A stretch of 7,714 nucleotides of DNA from an uncultured Halioglobus sp. (GTDB taxonomy: Bacteria > Pseudomonadota > Gammaproteobacteria > Pseudomonadales > Halieaceae), in contig CAJQQW010000244.1 of NCBI GenBank assembly GCA_905480565.1, positions 1 to 7,714 on the forward strand, given 5' to 3'. The translations under genes were made by a program, and so were the position numbers. Shown here piece after piece: positions 1 through 6,064 of the stretch. Position 1 is the stretch's first letter; every line of letters starts with the position of its first letter. The notes beneath the pieces were generated by a model. That model searched no databases. It saw only the letters and a list, made by a program, of their open reading frames with translations, and had not been told where the DNA came from.

Positions 1-1
1 A

Positions 2-1633
2 CACAAATTGGTAGCGATAGGTCAGATTTCTGGTGGTCTTGCCCACGATTTCAATAACCTGCTGAGTATAGTGGTTGGTAATCTTGACGAAATTAAGGAA
101 ATTGTGCCCGAGAGCGATGCAGTGGCGCATCGGCAGATTGATTCAGCTTTATCGGCGGCTTTGCGGGGGGCGGAGGTTACGCGTGCATTGCTATCGGTGG
201 CTGGGCGAAGACCACAAGAATCGGCCGAGCATAATATCAATGAGCTCGTGCAAAGTATCATGCCTTTGGTGAACAGCTCTGTCGGATCGGACGTCACCTG
301 CCTTTGTCAGTTCACAGATTTTTCCCTTGTCGCCAGGTTAGACGCCACCGGGCTGAATAATGCCATATTGAATCTTGCAAACAACGCTCGCGACGCAATG
401 AAGCAAAGCTCCGGCAAGAAAACACTCAGTATAAAAACCAATTACAAAACTATCGGAGACAGCACCGATAAGGAAGGAACGGGCCTGTCTGAGGGGCACT
501 ACGCGATTATCGAGGTAGCCGATAGTGGCGAAGGTATGGACGAGGAGACCCGCAAGCACATATTTGAACCTTTTTTTACCACCAAGGATAAGGATAAAGG
601 CACGGGACTGGGTATGGTGATGGTCCATGACTATATCAAAGGTCTGGGCGGGACCGTTATGATCCGCAGTGAGATTGGTATCGGTACCATCATGTCCCTT
701 TATATACCGCTAAACACGAAACTGTTTGAGGTCCAGCAAGCCACTGAAGAGCAGCGCCTTGCAGCACTCAGGGCAACAGGTATAGCGGATTCCTCCCGCG
801 ACCCACGCTTTGACGCTATTGTGGCTGACGCTGCCGCTATATTTGATGCTTCCAAGGCGGTTCTGGCTCTTGTAGATGATGAAACATTACTAATTAAATC
901 AGGACTGGGCATCGATGCCACAGAAACGGATCGCTACGGCTCAATTAGCGCGCACGTCGTGGCGCTTCGACAGCCCCTGGTCATTACCCAGGCCAATGCT
1001 GACCCAAGGTTTTCAGGACATCCGATGGTTACGTCAGATATAGCAATAAGATTTCTTACCGGTGTACCGCTAATAAATACAGATCACTATGCACTGGGCG
1101 CGCTATGTGTTCTTGATCAGGCACAGCGAAGCGGGGGCGTGTCCGAATATCAGCTCACGCAACTAAAAATGCTAGCCGAAAAAGCGATGAAGATAATGGA
1201 GGCGCCTTCAGCTAATGCTATTGTCCAAGATGCTTATGATAGCGATTTACAAAGCACCGAAAATGCGGAACCCAACGTCAGTAACGATATATTCTCAGTC
1301 TTAATCGTCGATGACGAAGCCGACTTGGCTGAACTTGCAGCGACATGGTTAGTTTCGTTCGGCTGGAAGGTGTCCGTTTCGGAAAATGCAGCGCAAGCAC
1401 TAGAGCAGTTATCCAAGAATTCCTATTCCATTTTGTTTACAGATATAGTCATGCCCGGAGGTATGGACGGTATAGAGCTTGCTCATGAGGCGAAAAAAAT
1501 ACAGCCAAATATCAAGGTACTATTGGCTTCAGGTTACGCTGACCGTCTTCGTCAAGAAAACAGTTTACCCGGTGATCTCATTACCAAGCCTTACCGGAAA
1601 AGCGATTTGATCGAAGCGCTCGGCAGGCTTTAA
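2..1633 (+). CDS. Hybrid sensor histidine kinase (HisKA-HATPase-GAF-REC), 5' end missing
   Basis: This is the C-terminal part of a hybrid two-component kinase. The reading frame is open to the window edge, and the first codons (His-Lys-Leu-Val-Ala-Ile-Gly-Gln) already lie inside the dimerisation helix, so the TTG at 8 is not the true start. Counting that TTG as residue 1, the phospho-accepting His13 sits in [11 protein letters not shown]. The N-box Asn is about 126 ([10 protein letters not shown]), the G1 box is DSGEGM at 172 with the F-box FEPFFTTK after it, and the G2 box is GTGLGM at 198. A GAF domain spans about 250-397 (DPRF, GVPL and GALCVLD signatures). The receiver spans about 430-541, with acidic pair Asp435/Asp436, phospho-acceptor Asp479 (FTDIVMPGG), Ser in LLASGYA and Lys527 (TKPY). 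No membrane segment is visible in this part; any sensor region lies upstream. The probable route is His13 to Asp479 and on to a partner. The input signal is unknown. The gene converges on the next one. Confidence 0.93.
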   Translation, partial: HKLVAIGQISGGLAHDFNNLLSIVVGNLDEIKEIVPESDAVAHRQIDSALSAALRGAEVTRALLSVAGRRPQESAEHNINELVQSIMPLVNSSVGSDVTCLCQFTDFSLVARLDATGLNNAILNLANNARDAMKQSSGKKTLSIKTNYKTIGDSTDKEGTGLSEGHYAIIEVADSGEGMDEETRKHIFEPFFTTKDKDKGTGLGMVMVHDYIKGLGGTVMIRSEIGIGTIMSLYIPLNTKLFEVQQATEEQRLAALRATGIADSSRDPRFDAIVADAAAIFDASKAVLALVDDETLLIKSGLGIDATETDRYGSISAHVVALRQPLVITQANADPRFSGHPMVTSDIAIRFLTGVPLINTDHYALGALCVLDQAQRSGGVSEYQLTQLKMLAEKAMKIMEAPSANAIVQDAYDSDLQSTENAEPNVSNDIFSVLIVDDEADLAELAATWLVSFGWKVSVSENAAQALEQLSKNSYSILFTDIVMPGGMDGIELAHEAKKIQPNIKVLLASGYADRLRQENSLPGDLITKPYRKSDLIEALGRL

Positions 1634-1801
1634 AAACTGTTGATGAACTGTGACGCGAGTATCTTTAATAGCGTCGGCAGGAATTATCTGCAAATAGTCA
1701 GAAATGCCTCGCCTGCCTCTTCAGCAGTCTCTTTTATTGTAGCTTTAGCCGTCTCACGCAAATCGGTGTGAAAGCCGGCAAATGATACTGCGGCTGCTAC
1801 G

Positions 1802-2050
1802 TCACTTTTTGATCATTGCAACAACCCATAAAAGGATGACCGCGCCGACGGTCGCCATAATCAACGAGCCAAGGATTCCGTAGGCATGAAGACCAAGCAG
1901 GGTGAAAATAAAACTGCCTACAAGTGCGCCCACAATGCCGACAATAACATTGCCGATTACACCAAAACCGTTACCCTTCATGATGTTACCTGCCAGCCAG
2001 CCGGCAAGGCCGCCAATAACCAAAGACATTATTAATCCCATGCCACCCAT
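1802..2050 (-). CDS. GlsB/YeaQ/YmgE family small stress-response membrane protein
   Basis: This encodes an 82-residue, very hydrophobic, glycine-rich protein. It matches the GlsB/YeaQ/YmgE (transglycosylase-associated) family in length and layout: an N-terminal helix rich in small residues (GLAGWLAGNIMKGNGFG), then IGNVIVGIVGALVGSF, then a last helix ending in LLWVVAMIKK. About three membrane helices are expected in the inner membrane. The family is linked to general and envelope stress, but its molecular function is not established. The ATG at 2048-2050 is preceded on the minus strand by AAAGAGGAG about 8 nt upstream, a good Shine-Dalgarno. Internal Met codons at residues 4 and 8 are weaker alternatives. 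The gene converges with the kinase gene, and no clear hairpin-plus-T-run terminator was found between them. Confidence 0.9.
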   Translation of the reverse strand: MGGMGLIMSLVIGGLAGWLAGNIMKGNGFGVIGNVIVGIVGALVGSFIFTLLGLHAYGILGSLIMATVGAVILLWVVAMIKK

Positions 2051-2070
2051 AATTGATACTCCTCTTTGCG

Positions 2071-2304
2071 TTAGTTTCCTGTGTAGATATTGTGTATTGC
2101 ATAACCCGTGGTGCGCTTGTCCAGGATGAAACCGTTGCTGGACAGGGCGCTTTCAGCAGGTGACAGCCACGCGATAGTACAACTGCCACTTGCTTCAGGG
2201 GCAGGTACGCAGCGTGTGATGGCAATTTCTGATAGGGCGTTTGACAAAGCGATTGTCGCAGGACCTGAGGCTGCCACAAACGAAAGTCTTTGATCGTTGA
2301 TCAC
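2071..2304 (-). CDS. Possible small hypothetical protein upstream of the GlsB-family gene
   Basis: This is a 77-codon open frame with a GTG start (2302-2304) and AGG about 5 nt upstream. I do not recognise the product. It has two cysteines 11 residues apart (RCVPAPEASGSC), no clear signal peptide and no membrane helix. In its favour, its TAA lies 20 nt before the GlsB-family start with that gene's Shine-Dalgarno in the gap, which is an operon-like spacing, and the second half uses unremarkable codons. Against it, my rough count of GC by codon position is not coding-like (position 2 is the richest), and an overlapping plus-strand frame (2108-2293) is about as plausible. It may simply be the untranslated leader of the downstream gene. 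Confidence 0.22.
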   Translation of the reverse strand: MINDQRLSFVAASGPATIALSNALSEIAITRCVPAPEASGSCTIAWLSPAESALSSNGFILDKRTTGYAIHNIYTGN

Positions 2305-2335
2305 GATGCCTATCCCACTGATCTGCCGCCACTCT

Positions 2336-2366
2336 TATAGTTACTATAGCATCAATTGGCATCAAT
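2336..2366 (-). promoter_or_regulatory. Palindrome plus direct repeat, candidate promoter/operator for the minus-strand genes
   Basis: TATAGT (2336-2341) and ACTATA (2343-2348) form a perfect inverted repeat around one base. Directly beside it, GCATCAAT occurs at 2349-2356 and again at 2359-2366, a 10-bp period of about one helical turn. Read on the minus strand, TATAGT at 2348-2343 could be a -10 box about 40 nt before the GTG at 2304, with a poor TTTATT -35 at 15-bp spacing. The repeats are seen directly; their role as promoter or operator is inference. Confidence 0.35.
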
Positions 2367-2562
2367 AAACGGCGCGCCCGCCGTGTCGTTAGCGTTTGTA
2401 TCAGATGCCGTTATATCGAACGTAAATGTAGCGGGGTATCGCACCACAGCGATAAAAAAGGTTTGAAGATAGCGGGAGCATAATCGAACTGAATTTATAA
2501 TATTCTTGCGAATTAACTTGCACCGCTATACCCACAATAAGGTCTGATTTGAGATTATGTTG

Positions 2563-2582
2563 GGAGCGTTCCCCGGTGCTCC
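2563..2582 (+). other. Predicted RNA hairpin in the leader region
   Basis: As RNA, the left arm GGAGCGUU (2563-2570) can pair with GGUGCUCC (2575-2582) around a CCCC loop. This gives eight pairs, five Watson-Crick and three G-U. A second small dyad, CCGGT-TG-ACCGG, lies at 2610-2621. Neither is followed by a T run, so they are not intrinsic terminators. A role would require transcription starting upstream, which is unproven. Confidence 0.3.
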
Positions 2583-2720
2583 TGAACCGCTTGCTGCTGG
2601 TGACGTTATCCGGTTGACCGGTGCAGTGCGAAGATAGATTAAATGGGTGAAATTAAGCGCCTTCTGGGAAAACAAGTTATCGATTGTTCGTAAGATTGCT
2701 TTGCTCGCGAATTTCGCTGA

Positions 2721-2739
2721 TAGCACCGAGTGCGTGCTA
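2721..2739 (+). promoter_or_regulatory. Dyad/hairpin abutting the dehydrogenase ribosome binding site
   Basis: TAGCAC (2721-2726) and GTGCTA (2734-2739) are perfect inverted repeats around a 7-nt spacer. The Shine-Dalgarno AAGG (2739-2742) begins at the last base of the right arm, and the ATG follows at 2750. The element could be a DNA operator for a sugar-responsive repressor or an RNA hairpin affecting initiation. The symmetry is seen; the function is inferred. Confidence 0.4.
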
Positions 2740-2749
2740 AGGTAGAGTT

Positions 2750-3691
2750 ATGAAGGCTATTAAAGTCGAAAACGAAACGCCCCTGCTTGTCGATGTGTCT
2801 GAACCGATCGGTGATGGTGTGGAAGTAAAAGTCATATCCGCCTCAATTTGTGGATCAGATATCCATATGATGTCGCTCGGTGCATTTGGTGATCACATAA
2901 TCGGGCATGAATTTGCTGGAATTACCAAGGACGGTAAGGCGGTTGCAATAGAGACTCTTGGTGGATGCGGGCATTGCCATTTTTGTAGTGAGGGAAGCGC
3001 GTTCCACTGCGATTCGGGTTTTTCGCTGATGGGTGTCAACGAAGATGGAGGCATGGCGGAATCAATCAATGTGCCGGCGGAGCGATTACTTATTCTGCCC
3101 TCGGGGCTTGATGTTAGAACGGCGTGTCTTGTAGAGCCTCTTGCGGTGGCAGTTCATGGTGTCACTCGCAGTCGCGCCAGACAGGGTGAGAGAGTTCTCG
3201 TTATTGGCGCGGGCCCCATCGGTCTGGCAGCTGGTGCGGTGCTGCGTTCAAGGGGTATCGCCTACGATATTGTTGCACGCTACGATCACCAGAAGTCCGT
3301 GGCGGAAACAATTCGAGCCGGGCTGGCACCAGATGGACACTACGATTTAGTAATAGACGCAGTCGGTAGCTCTGCATCGCTGCAAGAAGCTGTGCAATTT
3401 GTTCGCCCTTTGGGTCGTATCGCACTGCTCGGTGTTTTTTGGGAAGCGGTGGAGCTGACAGCAGAGTTTTGTGGAAAGGAGCCCGAACTAATATCATCAA
3501 CGGGCTATCGCTGCGGCGGACCTGATAGTAGTTTTCGGGAGGCAGCCGAAATTTTACACCAGTATCCGGATCTAGCCACCGCTCTGGTTACTCATCGGTT
3601 TCCACTGGATGGAGTTGTTGAGGCCTTTGCGACGGCCGCCAACAGAACGTTGGGTTCGATAAAAGTGGTTTTTGATATATTCGCACCGTAG
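2750..3691 (+). CDS. Zinc-dependent medium-chain alcohol/polyol dehydrogenase
   Basis: This 313-residue protein belongs to the zinc-containing medium-chain dehydrogenase/reductase family, which oxidises alcohols, polyols or sugar derivatives with NAD(P). Catalytic zinc ligands are visible as Cys34 (ICGSDIH), His53-Glu54 (GHEFAG) and Glu129 (VEPLA). The structural zinc site is the cysteine set 73, 76, 79 and 87. The nucleotide-binding motif is GAGPIG at 153-158. At the end of the second Rossmann strand there is VARYDHQ, with Arg instead of the usual acidic residue, which suggests NADP(H) preference. The protein is somewhat shorter than the typical 340-350 residues; the cofactor domain after the Rossmann motif looks compact. 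Shine-Dalgarno AAGG lies 7 nt before the ATG. It opens the plus-strand run, and the isomerase gene follows after 12 nt. The substrate cannot be assigned; threonine or sorbitol dehydrogenase-like enzymes are relatives. Confidence 0.92.
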   Translation: MKAIKVENETPLLVDVSEPIGDGVEVKVISASICGSDIHMMSLGAFGDHIIGHEFAGITKDGKAVAIETLGGCGHCHFCSEGSAFHCDSGFSLMGVNEDGGMAESINVPAERLLILPSGLDVRTACLVEPLAVAVHGVTRSRARQGERVLVIGAGPIGLAAGAVLRSRGIAYDIVARYDHQKSVAETIRAGLAPDGHYDLVIDAVGSSASLQEAVQFVRPLGRIALLGVFWEAVELTAEFCGKEPELISSTGYRCGGPDSSFREAAEILHQYPDLATALVTHRFPLDGVVEAFATAANRTLGSIKVVFDIFAP

Positions 3692-3703
3692 GATCGCCGT
3701 GGA

Positions 3704-4557
3704 ATGATTCCAGAGAACCATTCAGTATCTAAATTGTCACTCTGTTGGGGCAGCCTTGATGGCGTGGCTTACCCCGAGTTTTTATCGGCTGCTTCGGAGG
3801 CTGGCTTTGATGCGGTTACCCTGAATTCCGCTCTTTATCGTGAGGCGACAGCCAGTGGGCTGTCGGATACGGATATCAGAGCGAGTCTGCGAGACCATGG
3901 TTTGCAGGTTAGCGGTATCGATCCCCTGTTTAATTGGCTGCCTGGCTCGGTCGTTCTTGATGGAACTGACCCTATCAGCGTTTGTACACAAGTATCTATG
4001 GAAGAGGTCTTTCATCTTGCACATGTTGCAGAAACTGATCTTGTGAACGCTCCGTTAGGGCTCGCTACTCCGTCATCGGAACAAGAAATCGTGGATAGTT
4101 TCGGCATATTTGCGAAAAGGCAAAGGGCGAGTCTCTGCGCGTCAGCTTGGAATTCATGCCATTCAATCAGGTGTCCGATCTCGAGACAGCCCTTAGAATT
4201 GTCAAACATGCGGGTTACCCTAATGGTGGAATAATGGTCGATTGCTGGCACTTGCATCGTGGCGGTGGAGGGGCGGACGATTTACTTGAAATTCCTGGAA
4301 ATCTTATATTCGCAATGCAGATCGATGACGCGCGGAGCGAACCACTCCCGGATATTATCGAAGAAACGATGAATCAGCGACTTCCCCCAGGTGACGGTTG
4401 CATAGATCTCCCGCGGGTTATCCGCAACCTGCGCTCGATTGGTGCTGAAGTCTATGTTGATGTCGAGGTTTTCAATGAGTCATTGAGGGCTCTGCCCGCT
4501 GGTCAAAGGGCTCGCAGTTTATATAAGGCTACGGCGGCCGTGTTGGATCTGGTGTGA
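3704..4557 (+). pseudogene. Sugar phosphate isomerase/epimerase (TIM barrel), frameshifted
   Basis: Two overlapping frames encode the two halves of one xylose-isomerase-like TIM-barrel protein (COG1082/AP-endonuclease-2 fold). The first half (from ATG 3704, frame continuing to 4234) opens LSLCWGSLDGVAYPEFL. The second half, open from 4099, carries SLEFMPF with a probable metal-binding Glu, then VDCWHLHRGGG (the family D-x-W-H-x-x-R motif), QIDDARSEP, LPPGDGCIDLP and the C-terminal VDVEVFNE Glu. Homology-like sequence switches frame at about 4108-4118. Restoring one base, either a T in ATTTG or an A in the AAAA run, gives a continuous protein of about 284 residues, normal for the family. After the switch point the first frame (KRQRASLCASAWN onward) loses all resemblance. 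Such enzymes interconvert keto and aldo sugars or epimerise them, needing a divalent metal. This may be a true pseudogene or a sequencing error. The preceding TAGGA overlaps the dehydrogenase stop and could serve as ribosome binding site. Confidence 0.85.
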
Positions 4558-4607
4558 TTGGGTTCTGAAGGATGTCTTATGGCTTTCTGTGACAATGGAG
4601 AAGGGAC

Positions 4608-5384
4608 GTGGTGAGAGAAACAAAGACGGCTTTGGTGACCGGGGCATCCGCCGGTTTGGGGGCGGAGTTCGCCAGGCAATTGGCTGCAAAGGATTACAAC
4701 CTCATTCTGGTAGCGCGGCGTCGCGATCGGCTGGAGAGATTGGCCCGAGAATTATCTGATCACTATAAGGTGAAATGTTGGATCGAAACCTTCGATCTTG
4801 CGGAGCCATCGGCACCTCAAGCTCTTTTTTCTGCTTTGCAGGCCCGGGGTCTTGCCGTGGACTATCTGGTAAACAACGCGGGTATAGCGGGACCGGATCT
4901 GTTAGATGAACCTGACTGGGATAAGCATCAGGCTTTCTATCAGTTGATGATGACCTCAGTAGCACACCTGTGTCACTTGTTTATACCGGCAATGCAGGAC
5001 AAACGGTTTGGCCGTGTCATTAACGTTGCATCCGTAGCTGGGCGAATACCGCGTGCGGACGGCTGTAATTATTCTTCGAGTAAAGCCTATGTCGTGGCGT
5101 TGTCCGAGTCACTTGCCGTAACATTATCCGGTTCTGGTGTGCATGTTACTGCCCTGTGTCCAGGGTTTACGCACACTGAGTTTCACGAGTCGGCCGGAAT
5201 GATAGAGATGAAGAATTCGTTGCCTCGGTGGTTATGGTACCCCGCGGAAACAGTGGTTGCAGATGGTCTCCGGGCGGTGGAGAAAGCAAAGCCTGTTTAT
5301 ATTTCCGGACGTATTTATCGCTGGGTCGACCCTCTGTTTCAGTCTGTCTGGACCAGGCGCCTATTCAAGGCGCCTGGGCGGTAA
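4608..5384 (+). CDS. SDR family NAD(P)-dependent oxidoreductase
   Basis: This 258-residue classical short-chain dehydrogenase/reductase is similar to the DltE/YqjQ-type group. It shows the cofactor motif TGASAGLG (11-18), VARRRDRL at 35-42 whose basic residues suggest NADP(H), NNAG (89-92), and catalytic Ser142 (NVASVAG) and Tyr155/Lys159 (YSSSK). The CPGFTHTEF segment follows at the usual place. The fourth tetrad residue, normally Asn in a motif like LNVTALV, aligns with Met114 (QLMMTSVAHLC), an unusual change. It probably reduces a carbonyl or oxidises a hydroxyl group in the cytosol; the substrate is unknown. Two adjacent GTG codons (4608 and 4611) can start it; GGAG and AAGG at 4597-4604 suit either. 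It lies 50 nt after the isomerase, and the HAD gene starts one base after its stop. A 9-bp hairpin is embedded in its last codons. Confidence 0.92.
   Translation: MVRETKTALVTGASAGLGAEFARQLAAKDYNLILVARRRDRLERLARELSDHYKVKCWIETFDLAEPSAPQALFSALQARGLAVDYLVNNAGIAGPDLLDEPDWDKHQAFYQLMMTSVAHLCHLFIPAMQDKRFGRVINVASVAGRIPRADGCNYSSSKAYVVALSESLAVTLSGSGVHVTALCPGFTHTEFHESAGMIEMKNSLPRWLWYPAETVVADGLRAVEKAKPVYISGRIYRWVDPLFQSVWTRRLFKAPGR
5353..5377 (+). promoter_or_regulatory. GC-rich hairpin at the SDR/HAD gene junction
   Basis: CCAGGCGCC (5353-5361) and GGCGCCTGG (5369-5377) are perfect inverted repeats of 9 bp with a 7-nt loop (tattcaa). The hairpin lies within the final codons of the SDR gene, ends 5 nt before its TAA (5382-5384) and 8 nt before the GTG start (5386) of the HAD gene. 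The only G-rich ribosome-binding candidates for that start are in or next to the right arm. There is no T run, so it is not an intrinsic terminator. The likely role is coupling HAD translation to ribosomes finishing the SDR; that part is inference. Confidence 0.55.
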
Positions 5385-5385
5385 T

Positions 5386-6039
5386 GTGAATATTGTATTT
5401 GACCTCGACGGTACGCTTATCGATAGCGCGCCTGATATACGAGTTATTGCCAATTCCCTCTTGGCGGATATTGGTAAACCGGGGCTTACCCTTAAGGAGA
5501 CCCGCGCTTTTATTGGTGAGGGTGCAGCTGTACTAATTCAACGAATGATGGAGGCAAGAAGTATAGAAGCTGAGCCTGATATGCATAGAAAATTGCTTTC
5601 TACGTTTATCGGGCGATATGAGACTATGCCGGTCGAATCCCTGTTTTATCCGGGCGTGTTGCTGCTTTTAACTCAGCTGAAAGCCCAAAAACATTGCTTG
5701 GCGATTTGTACGAATAAGCCGGAGGGCCCTACGCGGGCCGTGCTGCGGCAATCCGGGTTAATCGATATGGTAGACGGGTTTATTGCCGGCGGTATGATCA
5801 GTACGTGTAAACCAGACCCGGCAATGCTGCACCATGTGATTGGCCAACTGTCCGGTGCTCGCACATTGTATGTGGGTGACAGCGAGACAGACGCCGAAAC
5901 CGCGATACGTGCAGGTGTGCCATTTGCGCTTTTTTCTGGCGGTTATCGTAAGGGAAAGGCAGAGGAAATACATCACGACTGGCTGTTTAGCCATTTTGAT
6001 GAGCTTGGCAGCATCGTAAATCAAATAATGTTGCAGTGA
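5386..6039 (+). CDS. HAD-IA family phosphatase, phosphoglycolate phosphatase-like
   Basis: From the GTG at 5386 this is a 217-residue haloacid dehalogenase superfamily hydrolase. Motif I is FDLDGTLIDSAPD (nucleophile Asp6, acid/base Asp8), motif II is ICTNKP (Thr109), motif III is Lys142 (CKPDP) and motif IV is YVGDSETDAETA (Asp165, Asp169). A helical cap lies between motifs I and II, as in phosphoglycolate phosphatases of about 220 residues. The frame is open further upstream to 5257, but that part overlaps the SDR gene and adds residues before motif I that the family lacks, so GTG 5386 is preferred. Expected chemistry is magnesium-dependent removal of phosphate from a small metabolite. It could be Gph (2-phosphoglycolate salvage, including from DNA repair) or act on a sugar phosphate made by the neighbouring enzymes. 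Translation is probably coupled to the SDR gene, and dinB follows after 25 nt. Confidence 0.9.
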   Translation: MNIVFDLDGTLIDSAPDIRVIANSLLADIGKPGLTLKETRAFIGEGAAVLIQRMMEARSIEAEPDMHRKLLSTFIGRYETMPVESLFYPGVLLLLTQLKAQKHCLAICTNKPEGPTRAVLRQSGLIDMVDGFIAGGMISTCKPDPAMLHHVIGQLSGARTLYVGDSETDAETAIRAGVPFALFSGGYRKGKAEEIHHDWLFSHFDELGSIVNQIMLQ

Positions 6040-6064
6040 GTTCGCGTGAAATGATGCGTGTCGA

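Larger units (their letters stand above)
2305..2749. other. Intergenic region between divergent transcription units
   Basis: This 445-nt gap lies between the minus-strand pair and the plus-strand metabolic run, so it should hold promoters for both directions. No convincing gene was found. A minus-strand frame at 2526-2726 and a 26-codon plus-strand frame at 2557-2637 (starting MLGAFPGAPEP) are both unrecognised and lack family features. A TATAAT at 2496-2501 resembles a plus-strand -10 box, but I see no good -35 at the usual distance. Symmetric elements at 2336-2366, 2563-2582, 2610-2621 and 2721-2739 are listed separately where supportable. No tRNA or known riboswitch fold was recognised. 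Confidence 0.6.

Noticed and set aside
1634..1801. Bidirectional terminator between the convergent kinase and GlsB-family genes
   Set aside because: Only weak symmetry was found (GACGC/GCGTC with a 14-nt loop; distant GGCAGG/CCTGCC) and no T run follows either.
1686..1808. Short minus-strand frame after the GlsB-family gene (contains LRETAKATIKETAEEAGEAF)
   Set aside because: It looks helical, but it has no ATG/GTG start near its beginning, only about 40 codons, and is in a different frame. The GlsB-family protein already ends at its usual place, so a frameshifted extension is not needed.
2108..2293. 61-codon plus-strand frame with GTG start
   Set aside because: It starts with rare-type AGG codons, has no clear ribosome binding site or motif, and overlaps the equally weak minus-strand frame.
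2526..2726. 66-codon minus-strand frame in the intergenic region
   Set aside because: No recognisable motif, no convincing ribosome binding site, and it covers the symmetric elements upstream of the dehydrogenase, which suit regulatory DNA better.
4108..4125. Programmed -1 ribosomal frameshift in the isomerase gene
   Set aside because: The frame-zero codons TTT GCG AAA AGG do not form an X-XXY-YYZ heptamer allowing re-pairing, so mutation or sequencing error is simpler.
5257..5385. Longer N-terminus for the HAD phosphatase starting inside the SDR gene
   Set aside because: The extra 43 residues are the SDR C-terminus read in another frame and precede motif I, which in this family sits within the first ten residues. 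GTG 5386 gives the normal length.
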